A stretch of DNA of 34,500 nt from IMG/VR virus record IMGVR_UViG_3300034062_000891, positions 1 to 34,500 of that record, one strand, 5' to 3'. Source of the stretch: a virus. Position numbers and translations under genes: made by a program. Shown piece by piece: positions 1 to 8,613 of the stretch (the first letter of the stretch is position 1; each line of letters opens with the position of its first letter). The notes beneath the pieces are model-generated. The model was given only the letters and a program-made list of their open reading frames with translations, was not told the DNA's origin and ran no database searches.

Positions 1-2566
1 TATTATAAGTACTTGCACCATTATTACCAGTAGTAGTTAATGCTATTGATGCTCTTGATCTTGCATCTGTATAATATAAATTTGTACCCTCTGTTAAATT
101 AGTAGTAGTCTTATTACCAAAGGCAGTATCAAATCTGCTTTGTGTATAATATAAATTTGATCCCTCTGAAATATTAGATGTAGTACCAGCAGTTTTAGTC
201 CATAAATTAGTACTAGAAACATATTGTAATATATCACCATTAGATGGACTTTGTGCAGCTACATTATGTAGCTCATCCATCTCATATCCATTTTGTATAT
301 TAACCTCTATTTGGCCCTGGTTAGCATGGCTTCTAGTTACTACACCAATATATACTAAATGATTTGGAGCGTATTGCTTAGTACTTGTATATTCACCAGC
401 AGTAGTACTGCTTAAATATAATTGAGTACCTTCTGTAAATGCTAAAGTATTTAAACCAGTTAAATCACCTACACATACTACATATCCATTCTGGTTATTA
501 GTTATATCTGCTTGCACTAGTCCAAAAGTCTGCGCAGATGTAGAATCACCAGTAGCTATTGCTTTACTTACTAAAGATTTATTTCCACTTGCACCGCTTA
601 TATATACTATAGTGCCTTTTGTCAAAGTTGCACCAGTTTCATTTCTTACTTGTCTCACTATTGTGCCAGCTTGACCAGCTATAGGAAATGATACTAATGA
701 TCCATCACCAGCTATATACTGCGTAGTATCACCAGTCGCAGTCACTGAAAAAACACCACTAGTACTGATTGGTGATCCACTCACTGCAAATGCGCTCGGC
801 ATTGTTAGGCCTACACTCGTTACCGATCCAGTATATTGATCTGCACTTGATATTGTAAAATTAGGATAAGTACCAGTGATGGTAGTAGTGCCAGATGCAC
901 TTAATGCTACCACTTGATCTGGTGCAGTATTTGTAATAACACCACCAGAATAACTTATACCAGTTCCAGCGCTATTCGCTGCTCTTGCTCTTGTAGTAGT
1001 AAAGTATTGATTTGTACCCTCTGCTATATCTGTAGTAGTTAAACTAACTGCGCCAGTATATCCATTCACTGAGCTTACTGCATCTGTATTATCTACTTTA
1101 TCCCAGGTAGATCCGTTAAATATGATCCAGTCACCCACTTTCCAATCTGTGATACCATTAATGTTAGTGCTACCAGCTACAGATACAATATAATAATATC
1201 CTTTTGTACCTACACTAGAGGTAATGCTAGGACTATTTGTGCTTGCATTCCATGTACCCTGGTACATCACTCCTCCTACTAAAGCACTGATCTGATTTTG
1301 CACCTTACCAAATGCACCTAATATAGTATCAGTATCTGCAATAGTTCCACCTGGTGTCAAGTTTAAACCAGTTAGCACCTTACCAGTAACTGCACTATTA
1401 ACTAATGTAGGATTAGCATATGTACCACTTAATTCACCACCAGCAGCTATGCCACTGATTGTAGTTAAGTATGTGCTATTATCATAGCTTATTGTAGTAC
1501 CATTGATCTTAACAAAGCCAGTGCCATTTAAGGCATCTTGCTTAGCTTTAAATGTATTATAGTCTGTGCTTGTAAGTAAACCAGTAGTGCCACTTGCAGC
1601 AGTAGGGATCGCAGTCTGAGATGCAGCAGTCACTAAGCCTTTTGCATTCACCTGGATAGTAGGTACACTTGTACTTGTACCATATGATCCTACATTACTA
1701 TTCACATTCTTTAAAGTCAATGTAGTATCTGATCCAGTATTACCAGTACCAGTTACATCACCTATAAAACTCAAAGCACCAGATGGAATAAATACTGCAT
1801 CTGTAGTTACACCAGTAACTAAGCCTTTAGCATTTACAGAGATAACTGGGATAGCAGTAGATGATCCATAAGTACCTACATTGCTATTCACATTTTTTAA
1901 AGTTAATGATGCACCAGTGCCAATTACGGCAGCAGTACCACCACTCACATCCATATCACCACTAGTCAAATTGCCATAAGTTAAGGCATTTTGCGCTCTG
2001 GCATTTGTAAAGTATAAATTTGTACCCTCTCCTATGTCTGTAGTGCTTAAAGTTAAGCTACTACCTAAAGCTACATCTTTTGTATTAATGGTTACTTTAT
2101 CATGTAAAAGGCTAGTATTTGGGATGTCATCTAAAGCAATCACACCAGTAGTATTTTGATATACTACCCCACTATTGCTATCACCACTTACTGCAAATCT
2201 TGCTCTTTGATTAGTAAAATATAAATTAGTATTCTCTGTAACTTGCAAGCTTGTATAGTCACCACTTTGTGCAGTCACTACACCACTTCTACCAAATACA
2301 GATATAACTGAATTATTATCTGATCCATTAACCCATGCAGTGCCATTATATTTTAATACTTGCCCACTTGCTGGGGATGTTAATGTAACATCTGCTAATT
2401 GCGTTAATGTATAATCACCCTCTGTAGCTACCACATTACCTACTCTACCAAATACTGAGTACACATTATTAGGCAATGGGTAAGCACCAGTTTGAGCTTG
2501 TATATTCACAATGTCATTAGTGACATTTACCTCTATAATCTGATCTGCTACATTTATTATTTCCAT
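1..2566 (-). CDS. Tail fibre protein, N-terminal part (partial, runs off left edge)
   Basis: An open frame starts at the ATG at 2566-2564 and stays open to base 1, giving 855 visible residues with no stop. The start overlaps the stop of the upstream gene (TAATG), so the two are probably translationally coupled. The protein is Gly/Ser/Thr/Asn-rich and built of repeated modules. The motif N-L-Y-[FY]-T-x2-R (with Q for L once) occurs five times, near 2210, 2010, 1000, 145 and 80. Short blocks of the type GxVxSVFGRxG recur near the N-terminus. A WKVGDWIIFNGSTWDKVDN segment lies near 1090-1140. This composition is typical of fibrous adhesins of Bacteroidota phages that bind host surface polysaccharide. 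The C-terminus may be the S74-containing fragment at 33420-34500. The fibre role is inferred from repeat style and position next to head and tail genes. Confidence 0.8.
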   Translation of the reverse strand, partial: MEIINVADQIIEVNVTNDIVNIQAQTGAYPLPNNVYSVFGRVGNVVATEGDYTLTQLADVTLTSPASGQVLKYNGTAWVNGSDNNSVISVFGRSGVVTAQSGDYTSLQVTENTNLYFTNQRARFAVSGDSNSGVVYQNTTGVIALDDIPNTSLLHDKVTINTKDVALGSSLTLSTTDIGEGTNLYFTNARAQNALTYGNLTSGDMDVSGGTAAVIGTGASLTLKNVNSNVGTYGSSTAIPVISVNAKGLVTGVTTDAVFIPSGALSFIGDVTGTGNTGSDTTLTLKNVNSNVGSYGTSTSVPTIQVNAKGLVTAASQTAIPTAASGTTGLLTSTDYNTFKAKQDALNGTGFVKINGTTISYDNSTYLTTISGIAAGGELSGTYANPTLVNSAVTGKVLTGLNLTPGGTIADTDTILGAFGKVQNQISALVGGVMYQGTWNASTNSPSITSSVGTKGYYYIVSVAGSTNINGITDWKVGDWIIFNGSTWDKVDNTDAVSSVNGYTGAVSLTTTDIAEGTNQYFTTTRARAANSAGTGISYSGGVITNTAPDQVVALSASGTTTITGTYPNFTISSADQYTGSVTSVGLTMPSAFAVSGSPISTSGVFSVTATGDTTQYIAGDGSLVSFPIAGQAGTIVRQVRNETGATLTKGTIVYISGASGNKSLVSKAIATGDSTSAQTFGLVQADITNNQNGYVVCVGDLTGLNTLAFTEGTQLYLSSTTAGEYTSTKQYAPNHLVYIGVVTRSHANQGQIEVNIQNGYEMDELHNVAAQSPSNGDILQYVSSTNLWTKTAGTTSNISEGSNLYYTQSRFDTAFGNKTTTNLTEGTNLYYTDARSRASIALTTTGNNGASTYN

Positions 2567-2937
2567 TACGGCTTAGTTATATCTTCTTGAACAAAAAAAG
2601 TACCCCACAAATATGTCTTTACCTCATTACTCGGAAATCTTACATTCATATCATATACATAAGATCCAGCAGCTATATCTACTACCTTATTCAATGTAAT
2701 CTGATTATTATTAATACCTCCAATAGTTACACCTCCGCTAGTAGTGCTTAATGTCAAAGCAGCAGTAGGCGCATCTGCGCTGGTCCTTACTTGTACCACT
2801 ATGGTACATCCAGTTAAACTTATAGGGGTATCATCTGCCAAAAGAGCAAATGTTTGCATCCAGCTATCATTGCGCCAGATCTTTATGTTATATTGCGCTG
2901 GTCTTAAATCAGCGCTTGTACTTGTATTGCAGCTCAT
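2566..2937 (-). CDS. Small virion protein next to the fibre, possible fibre adaptor
   Basis: This 123-residue protein begins with an ATG at 2937. It has no signal peptide or membrane segment. The pattern of a short beta strand with W, then 'DDTPISLTGCTIVVQVR', then strands ending in 'YLWGTFFVQEDI' resembles the small Ig-like phage proteins with 'xxxTWxxxFxLxDxGxPIDLTGYT' that sit at the baseplate or upstream of fibres (BppU-N-like). Its stop overlaps the fibre start, which suggests it attaches or positions the fibre. That role is inferred from fold pattern and location. It could also be a neck protein. Confidence 0.5.
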   Translation of the reverse strand: MSCNTSTSADLRPAQYNIKIWRNDSWMQTFALLADDTPISLTGCTIVVQVRTSADAPTAALTLSTTSGGVTIGGINNNQITLNKVVDIAAGSYVYDMNVRFPSNEVKTYLWGTFFVQEDITKP

Positions 2938-2955
2938 AGTAATATATATATTTTT

Positions 2956-3390
2956 TTAGTTAGTAGGCATGTCACATGCATCAAAATCAGAATATGTGGT
3001 CATCTGAAAGGTAACCTCTACACCACTTAAATAGTCCTCAAATTTATCCAGGATTAAATTATAGGTGATGTTATCATCAATGGTCCAGGGATTTGCTCCG
3101 TTTCTTAGCTTACTGATAATATCAGCGCATACTTGCAGTCTATCACTAGCCACATCTGCCTCAAATTCTGCCTCCATTCCAGCCTTATCTAAAAACCATA
3201 GGCTAATGCTATACACTTGCTCTCTGCCTACATTTAGTGATCCACTATTTATCGCAAAGCATGACACTGGATAGACTGGCTGCTCATCTACAAAAAGCCA
3301 CTCTCTGGGTGTCGCATTTTTTACGCTTTTGATCATTGCATGCGATTCCAGCAATGTCCTTATTTGCTTTATTACTTGATTGTAAGTCAT
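2956..3390 (-). CDS. Probable tail completion / neck protein
   Basis: This 144-residue alpha/beta protein starts at the ATG at 3390 ('MTYNQVIKQIRTLLESH'). It lies between the head-tail adaptor gene and the small fibre-adjacent gene. It has a helical N-terminus, central strands with a 'YSISLWFLDKAG' segment, a helix with 'DRLQVCADIISKLR', and a strand-rich C-terminus ending 'EVTFQMTTYSDFDACDMP'. This arrangement and length fit the tail terminator/completion proteins that cap the tail tube at the connector in siphophages. No catalytic motif is visible. The assignment rests on size, secondary-structure pattern and position after portal and adaptor. Confidence 0.5.
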   Translation of the reverse strand: MTYNQVIKQIRTLLESHAMIKSVKNATPREWLFVDEQPVYPVSCFAINSGSLNVGREQVYSISLWFLDKAGMEAEFEADVASDRLQVCADIISKLRNGANPWTIDDNITYNLILDKFEDYLSGVEVTFQMTTYSDFDACDMPTN

Positions 3391-3425
3391 AAAATTTCTG
3401 CTTTACTTTATCTAAAAACTCCCTT

Positions 3426-3995
3426 TTATAACTTCTGGTTTTTGTTTGGGTAGTCATAATTTGATACTATTCGTTTACCTTTACGGCCTAAAAATATAGG
3501 AGATGTGTAAGCTTGCATTTGAGGAGCGATCGTATCTAGCTCAGCTACACCGCTTAAATATTGTGGATAGTCTTGCTCATTTGCTCTTAAAAAGTCTATT
3601 AATCTTTGCTTATAAAACTCACCATTGCTGATATATCTACGCTCTAATAATTCAAGCTGGCCTTTTGATGGCGCATTGCTCTCCTCACTAGTCTTTTGAA
3701 ATACACCCTTACTGAAAAACTGAAAGCTAGTCATGGTTACAAGTTCACCCATAGTAAACCATAATAATGCATCTGCTATGTAGTTATTCATCAAATCTAT
3801 CTCTTTTAGATTCAAATCATCATTCTCTACACCAGCTTGCAATCTGTTATATAGATTAGATCCTAGCGCTGGTAAGATGTACTTATCCTGGGCCAATTTA
3901 ATCACTGGCTTTAATTGCTTACCATCTATTCCTACGCTAACCGCAGTTCTACTTTTTATAAACTCTTCATTTATAAAGTTTATGTTTAAGCTCAT
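3426..3995 (-). CDS. Head-tail adaptor protein (DUF6712-like)
   Basis: This 189-residue, mainly helical protein is encoded four bases downstream of the portal stop. The N-terminal 'FINEEFIKSRTAVS' segment, the 'YILPALGSNLYNRLQ' helix and the 'ADALLWFTMGEL' helix are characteristic of the DUF6712 proteins found after the portal in Bacteroidota phages. Those are regarded as head-tail connector subunits analogous to HK97 gp6. It would form the ring under the portal that links capsid to tail. The C-terminus is basic and disordered-looking ('NYDYPNKNQKL'). No enzymatic residues are evident. The family is recognised by pattern, not by a search. Confidence 0.6.
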   Translation of the reverse strand: MSLNINFINEEFIKSRTAVSVGIDGKQLKPVIKLAQDKYILPALGSNLYNRLQAGVENDDLNLKEIDLMNNYIADALLWFTMGELVTMTSFQFFSKGVFQKTSEESNAPSKGQLELLERRYISNGEFYKQRLIDFLRANEQDYPQYLSGVAELDTIAPQMQAYTSPIFLGRKGKRIVSNYDYPNKNQKL

Positions 3996-3999
3996 TTTA

Positions 4000-5988
4000 T
4001 TACTTTTTTCTTGTTACTATTTTAACATCCCATCTATGGCGGCAGTAAGGTCTGTGATTTCCATTTGGCTCAGTAAACCATCCACCTCTACGATCCCATA
4101 CAGAGTAGCCTAATCTCTCACTGATATTCTCAATGTCTGCTCTGCTCCAAAGCTTTGTTTTAGCAAGCTTTAACATCCTAGCGCAAAATGGTCTATTACG
4201 ATCATCTTCTGGCCCAGCATATGTATATCTTAATAAAACCTCTGTAGTAGTAGTCTTATCTCCACCAGGGATCTTTCTCAAAGGCTTTGTTAATTCACTT
4301 ACTAAAGGCTTGTATTTAGGACTTAGTATGCTTAACTCTGTACCTAATACTTTTAAATATCCCTCAGCTTGTAAAGCAGATATAGTAGTATTTATCACTT
4401 CTACATCTCTATTCAAAACTTTAGCCAGTACCTCTGGTGTGATCCTTTTATCTTTACTTATTAAGTCTAAGATATTTGCTTTTAACTTATCCAGCTCAGC
4501 ATCAGCGAAAAAATGAAAATCTTTTGCCTCATGAGTACTCACTACCTCAAAATCTTCTACATTATCACCACACGCTCCAAACTCATTCAATAGGATCTCA
4601 TCTTGCTCTGCTGCAAATGCTGCAAACTCAGTCTGTGGATCTTCATCAATGCCTAAAAATGTATTCACATCATTATCACTGAATCCAAAGCCACTCTTTA
4701 GCATTAGGCTAGCTTGCTGCTTATTGATCTTTCCAGATCCAAACTGGCGCACTATACGCATCACATTTTGATATTGTCTGCCAGTCAAATTCTTAATAGA
4801 ATCATTAGCCTCTGCCATTGGTGTAGCTTGAGGCACACCACTAGCTGGTGTAGCAGTCATCTCTGGCTGCAAGCCTAGCTTCTCTCTGATCTCTTCTCTA
4901 GTCATATTAGCAGACATAATAGCTTCGCTAAATTCAAAGCTTAAAGGCTCTACTGGTACTATTTTCCACTCACCAGCAATACCAGCCATGTTCATTAAAT
5001 TGCTAAAGTTTCTCTCATGCTCTTGCTGGCGCTCATTCACATATGTATTCTGGAATATTTGATAGGCATCTCTGATCTCATTTCTTGCACCTAATTGGCC
5101 CTCAGTTTTGATACCAAATAAGGTAGGAGAGGTAACCTGGTGACAAGCAAATATCTCTTGCTGGATCAAGTTATTAATATTAGTAAAATCTTCTTTTGTT
5201 AAGTTCGTATCACCTAGATCCACAATATCTACTGCATTCTCTTTTGATGGATTAAATGCAATTACCACTCTATCCCCATCATGGTTAGCGAATTTACGCT
5301 TGAGATCCATCTCTACCTCTGCTTGCTCTTCTTCTTGAGGTAAACCATTATTAAAATTGATAAGCTTAGTAGCTACAAAGTTTTTCTTAGCATTACCTAA
5401 GATATGGCGGCTTACTTGAATATCACTCTCAATATAATTTAAACCCTGGAAATAGCTAGGCAAAGGATATACATCACTTTTTGGATTGTATTGCTTTACA
5501 AATAAGATTTGCGCTCCCTTCGGATTGCTAGGATCAAATCCTGGATATTCTCTAGGCTTCTCTTTAAAGTCTGATTTGCTCCAATCATCTTTAATATAAA
5601 AAGTCGTTTGATCTTTACTTACTCTTACTTTTTGGAACTCAATATGATATACATCTGCGATCTTGCCTAATGCATTCCAGATCACTTGAAGATAATAGCC
5701 ACCATGTAGCTCATCATCAAGTATTGATCTTTTCATGATCTGATTCCAGCTTTCACCTTTAGTATTAGCTGCTTTAGGCACATCATCAAAACCTTTACCA
5801 TAGATATAGTTAAGCTTTCCTTTAATGATAGCGCCATGCTTTGGTGATTCACCATACAAGCTAATAAGATAATTAGAGTAGTCATTCTTAGCACCAAACT
5901 CTATATAGTTGCGGCCTTTTTTCTCTTCAAAAACTGGCTGCTCTGCCTGGTCAAATTCTACTCTTACAAATTGATATTTACTGCTCAC
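4000..5988 (-). CDS. Portal protein with C-terminal winged-helix and MuF-like domains
   Basis: This is the dodecameric portal through which DNA enters and leaves the capsid. An ATG at 6024 would overlap the upstream gene by 47 bases. I prefer the GTG at 5988 (protein starts 'MSSKYQFVRVEF'), which overlaps by only 11 bases and begins where portal homology should begin. Numbering below uses the 6024 start (674 residues). Residues 35-390 carry the portal core, with 'FGAKNDYSNYLISLY', 'GKLNYIYGKGF' and the 'FACHQVTSPTLFGIKTEGQLG' region. Residues 508-567 look like a winged helix ('ITPEVLAKVLNRDVEVINTTI'). Residues 600-670 carry C614, H657, C661 and H663 in an 'RPFC...HRPYCRHRW' pattern like the C-terminus of MuF-type minor head proteins. 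No separate minor head gene is seen, so the fusion probably replaces it. Confidence 0.85.
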   Translation of the reverse strand: MSSKYQFVRVEFDQAEQPVFEEKKGRNYIEFGAKNDYSNYLISLYGESPKHGAIIKGKLNYIYGKGFDDVPKAANTKGESWNQIMKRSILDDELHGGYYLQVIWNALGKIADVYHIEFQKVRVSKDQTTFYIKDDWSKSDFKEKPREYPGFDPSNPKGAQILFVKQYNPKSDVYPLPSYFQGLNYIESDIQVSRHILGNAKKNFVATKLINFNNGLPQEEEQAEVEMDLKRKFANHDGDRVVIAFNPSKENAVDIVDLGDTNLTKEDFTNINNLIQQEIFACHQVTSPTLFGIKTEGQLGARNEIRDAYQIFQNTYVNERQQEHERNFSNLMNMAGIAGEWKIVPVEPLSFEFSEAIMSANMTREEIREKLGLQPEMTATPASGVPQATPMAEANDSIKNLTGRQYQNVMRIVRQFGSGKINKQQASLMLKSGFGFSDNDVNTFLGIDEDPQTEFAAFAAEQDEILLNEFGACGDNVEDFEVVSTHEAKDFHFFADAELDKLKANILDLISKDKRITPEVLAKVLNRDVEVINTTISALQAEGYLKVLGTELSILSPKYKPLVSELTKPLRKIPGGDKTTTTEVLLRYTYAGPEDDRNRPFCARMLKLAKTKLWSRADIENISERLGYSVWDRRGGWFTEPNGNHRPYCRHRWDVKIVTRKK

Positions 5989-6352
5989 AATTATATGATT
6001 TAAATTCGTTACAATTTCCAGCATACTCTACTGGTGTCTCTGTGCATGCTTCATGTAAATACATAAAGCCTTCCTCTACTATACCCCCACTTAGGGCCTC
6101 ATCTACATTTGTGGCACTTGCTTGCTCTCTTATCTTATATCTCCATGTGCCAGGCTCACTACGATTAAACTTTGCCTTTGCTACCACTACCTCTTGAAAT
6201 CTATTATCTGTGCTTATATTTGTTCCTACAAATTTAACTATTTTCTCATTAGCACTGGTGAAAATGAATAAATATTTTGGATTAGTCAGAGTAGCTAATT
6301 CTAGGCCAGTGAAAATTATATTTTGATCAGCTCCCTTCGTTATATGTATCAT
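5978..6352 (-). CDS. Small virion-associated protein between tail tube and portal
   Basis: This 124-residue protein starts at the ATG at 6352 and follows the terminator at 6366-6395. It has a compact beta-rich N-terminal domain ('GADQNIIFTGLELATL', 'FNRSEPGTWRYKIREQAS') and a short tail with three cysteines ('CTETPVEYAGNCNEFKSYNCEQ'). The general pattern matches small Ig-like structural proteins found beside portal genes in Bacteroidota phages. It may be a neck or decoration protein. I do not recognise a precise family. Its stop codon overlaps the preferred GTG start of the portal gene, so the two are probably co-translated. Confidence 0.5.
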   Translation of the reverse strand: MIHITKGADQNIIFTGLELATLTNPKYLFIFTSANEKIVKFVGTNISTDNRFQEVVVAKAKFNRSEPGTWRYKIREQASATNVDEALSGGIVEEGFMYLHEACTETPVEYAGNCNEFKSYNCEQ

Positions 6353-6365
6353 CTTCTATAAATTT

Positions 6366-6395
6366 AAAAACCCTACCCACATCTAGTAGGTAGGG
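6366..6395 (-). terminator. Rho-independent terminator after the tail tube gene
   Basis: On the minus strand a 7-bp GC-rich stem CCCTACC/GGTAGGG (6389-6395 paired with 6371-6377) closes an 11-base loop and is followed at once by TTTTT. It sits 36 bases past the stop of the gene at 6432-6950 and before the start at 6352. Confidence 0.8.
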
Positions 6396-6431
6396 CATAA
6401 TAAATAACTGCTTCTAGTATATAACTAAAGA

Positions 6432-6950
6432 TTAACCAGCAGTCTCTAGCGCTGCACCTACACTAGCGCTAACTTGTAAGAAATCATCTGGCTCTACACC
6501 AGTCAATGTAATATTGTATCCGTTACGATCACCAGCAGCAGTACCAGATCCACTTTCTGTAGATGCTAAGTATAAGCCATGATCAGCTCCGTACATTCTA
6601 TAATTGCCATCCATATCTAAAGTCACTACCATTAACTTATTCTTAGCTAATGTTCTTACTACATTTGCAGTAGTGCTATCTCTCTTGTTAAGAGGTAGTA
6701 CCACTTGATGAGTATAGAATACAGATCCATTCTCCTCAGATGCAGTAGCATTAGAAGATGTATTTGCAGTTGCTCTAGGCACTTCAAACTTGTAGAATCT
6801 TTTACCAGCAGCCTTAGTGATACCAGTAACTAAACCGCTCACCTCAGCAATGCTAGAAATATTGCCAAATTCAGCAATATATACGGCAGAAACACCACCG
6901 ATATTTTCACGACAATCTATTGAATAGCCGCTTGTAATTGCACATGCCAT
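6432..6950 (-). CDS. Putative major tail tube protein
   Basis: This is a 172-residue, Ala/Gly/Thr/Ser-rich, beta-dominated protein with no signal peptide. It begins 'MACAITSGYSIDCRENIGGV' and ends with an 'NITLTGVEPDDFLQVSASVGAAL' strand pair. Length, composition and the central 'FYTHQVVLPLNKRDSTTANVVRTLAKNKLMVV' region fit tail tube proteins of Bacteroidota siphophages, which polymerise into the tube around the tape measure. It is the only gene bracketed on both sides by strong terminators (6366-6395 and 6965-6993), consistent with separately tuned expression of an abundant virion protein. A head decoration protein is the main alternative. Confidence 0.6.
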   Translation of the reverse strand: MACAITSGYSIDCRENIGGVSAVYIAEFGNISSIAEVSGLVTGITKAAGKRFYKFEVPRATANTSSNATASEENGSVFYTHQVVLPLNKRDSTTANVVRTLAKNKLMVVTLDMDGNYRMYGADHGLYLASTESGSGTAAGDRNGYNITLTGVEPDDFLQVSASVGAALETAG

Positions 6951-6964
6951 GTTAAAAAAATTTT

Positions 6965-6993
6965 AAAAAAAAGGTGGTGTTTTTTCACCACCC
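6965..6993 (-). terminator. Rho-independent terminator after the major capsid gene
   Basis: On the minus strand a GGTGGTG/CACCACC stem (6986-6992 with 6973-6979) encloses an A6 loop and is followed by eight T. It lies 21 bases past the capsid stop. The T-run merges into the leader of the next gene, whose ATG is at 6950. Confidence 0.85.
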
Positions 6994-7013
6994 TTTTCTA
7001 GTTAATATTAAGA

Positions 7014-7973
7014 TTAGATTGCTGATTTAAACTTCACACATAATGATGTGTAAGCTACACCAACACCTAATTTGAATGCTACTCTGTATCTAACTTCGTT
7101 AAAATCTTGAGAGTACCAGATCTTATAGTTCTCTTCTTCTGCTTCTAAATCAAATGCCATAGCGATATTTGATAAAGTTGTAGCGTAGATGTCACCAGTA
7201 CCATTCAATCCGTTTACTGCTACTAATTCTACATTAGTACCTGGGATGATGAAAGTTTGTGTAGCATCACCATCTACCTTATAGTTGTATAAGTTTAATG
7301 CTTGATAAGCTAATACTGCTAATCTGTAAACATCATTACCTACAAATACTTTTAAATCTTCTGCATCAATGATTTCTACTGGGATAGCTTTGTACACACC
7401 ATTCAATACACTTACTACATTTGCAGCAGTAATAGTAGAGATAGGGCCACCAGATACATAACCAGATACATTCGCATTCACTGGAGATCCAGCATCAATG
7501 ATCTTGATTAAACCATCAAAACGCTTTAAATTCTCACTTGTAGAATCTGTATCACCTTGCCATAAACCGATTTCTAATTGCTTAGCAATCATCTTATTTT
7601 TTTGCTCTGTAAACTTTGTAGAGAATTCTGCCCATCCGAAATCTTCATAAGTAGATCCAGCTTTCAAAGCTTCTTGAGTAAAGTAAGCTTCAAAATCTTT
7701 AGTACAGATTGCTTCTTCTACTTTAATCTTACCTACTGCGATAGTAGCTTGAGAGATAGTAGTAGTACCAGATGCATTCCAACCACAAGCATCAGCTTGA
7801 AAGTTTGCTAATGTAGCTAATTTAGGAACTGCTACGCTTGATTTAGTCTTAGGTAATAAGATACCACCAGACTTGATCAAAGATTGTGTTTTTGCAGCGA
7901 ATACTGCTTCTGTTAACAAAGGCGCAATGTCTTGTTTGGTATATGCGCTTATGCCTGAAAATGATAATGCCAT
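7014..7973 (-). CDS. Major capsid protein (HK97 fold)
   Basis: This 319-residue protein would assemble the icosahedral shell. It begins 'MALSFSGISAYTKQDIAPLL' and has the usual order for HK97-fold capsids: a helical N-arm, a strand segment ('SVAVPKLATLANFQAD'), an E-loop-like region with 'KIKVEEAICTKDFEAYF', a spine helix with 'EQKNKMIAKQLEIGLWQGD', and P/A-domain strands ending 'EVRYRVAFKLGVGVAY'. A 319-residue length with the scaffold-like protein in a separate gene fits small siphophages. The A-rich leader (AAATAAAATG) suits strong initiation in Bacteroidota. It follows protease and scaffold genes and ends in a strong terminator. HK97 is the known family architecture, and the assignment is by pattern. 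Confidence 0.85.
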   Translation of the reverse strand: MALSFSGISAYTKQDIAPLLTEAVFAAKTQSLIKSGGILLPKTKSSVAVPKLATLANFQADACGWNASGTTTISQATIAVGKIKVEEAICTKDFEAYFTQEALKAGSTYEDFGWAEFSTKFTEQKNKMIAKQLEIGLWQGDTDSTSENLKRFDGLIKIIDAGSPVNANVSGYVSGGPISTITAANVVSVLNGVYKAIPVEIIDAEDLKVFVGNDVYRLAVLAYQALNLYNYKVDGDATQTFIIPGTNVELVAVNGLNGTGDIYATTLSNIAMAFDLEAEEENYKIWYSQDFNEVRYRVAFKLGVGVAYTSLCVKFKSAI

Positions 7974-7989
7974 TTTATTTAATTTTTAA

Positions 7990-8592
7990 TTATGAACAAA
8001 TTGATTTTGAAAATTCAGCAAATTCTGCTCTTACATCTTTTTTATCTGTAGCAAAAGCATTACTTGTCTTTACACTTGCATCTGGTGCAGCTTGAGGTGC
8101 TTCTACAAGCATCTTGCTAATCTGCATCAAGCCTTCAATAACTTTATTAGCTTGAGTAAGCTTGCCTTCATATTGTGCAAACTTCTCTTCATATGCTTGA
8201 AACTTCTCGTTTGTAGCAGATTCAAAAGCAGCAAATTTTGCGCTCATTTCATCTTCTACTTTACTAGCTTCTACTTCTACTTCTACTTTAGCTTCTGCTG
8301 GTTTGATCTCCATGATCACACCATTATCACCTAAAACGATCATAGTGCCATCTTCTAGCATATGTTCTCCTACTGGAGCTGGAGCGCCAGCGATAGTAAC
8401 AATACCACCTACTGCCATCTCTGTAACTTCTACCATTGTACCATCCTTTAATTTAGCCTCCATCATTTTTACTGGAGCTGCTTCTGGTGTACCAGAAACT
8501 GGTGGCATAGTATCTGAAAAGTTCTCTTCGCCTTTTACTAATTCACTAAAGAATTCTTGTACTTGGCTTAAAATTGTTTGTGCATCTTTCAT
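7990..8592 (-). CDS. Capsid scaffold-like protein with acidic coiled coil
   Basis: This acidic 200-residue protein lies between the prohead protease and the capsid genes, the normal place for a scaffold. Residues 1-25 form a helix. Residues 45-100 form a beta segment with two 'DGTM' turns ('LKDGTMVEVTEMAVGG' and 'LEDGTMIVLGDNGVIMEI'). Residues 100-165 are a Glu/Lys/Ala-rich coiled coil. The C-terminus 'RAEFAEFSKSICS' could be the capsid-interacting end. Scaffolds of this type hold the capsid proteins during prohead assembly and are then cleaved by the protease. The beta domain with a duplicated DGT turn is a recurring element in Bacteroidota phage scaffold genes, and its function is unknown. 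Confidence 0.65.
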   Translation of the reverse strand: MKDAQTILSQVQEFFSELVKGEENFSDTMPPVSGTPEAAPVKMMEAKLKDGTMVEVTEMAVGGIVTIAGAPAPVGEHMLEDGTMIVLGDNGVIMEIKPAEAKVEVEVEASKVEDEMSAKFAAFESATNEKFQAYEEKFAQYEGKLTQANKVIEGLMQISKMLVEAPQAAPDASVKTSNAFATDKKDVRAEFAEFSKSICS

Positions 8593-8613
8593 ATTGATTA
8601 TATATTAAATTGT

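Noticed and set aside
1-2566. Diversity-generating retroelement or template/variable repeats in the fibre.
   Set aside because: No reverse transcriptase gene is seen in the window, and the repeats are modular fibre repeats, not TR/VR pairs with adenine-specific changes.
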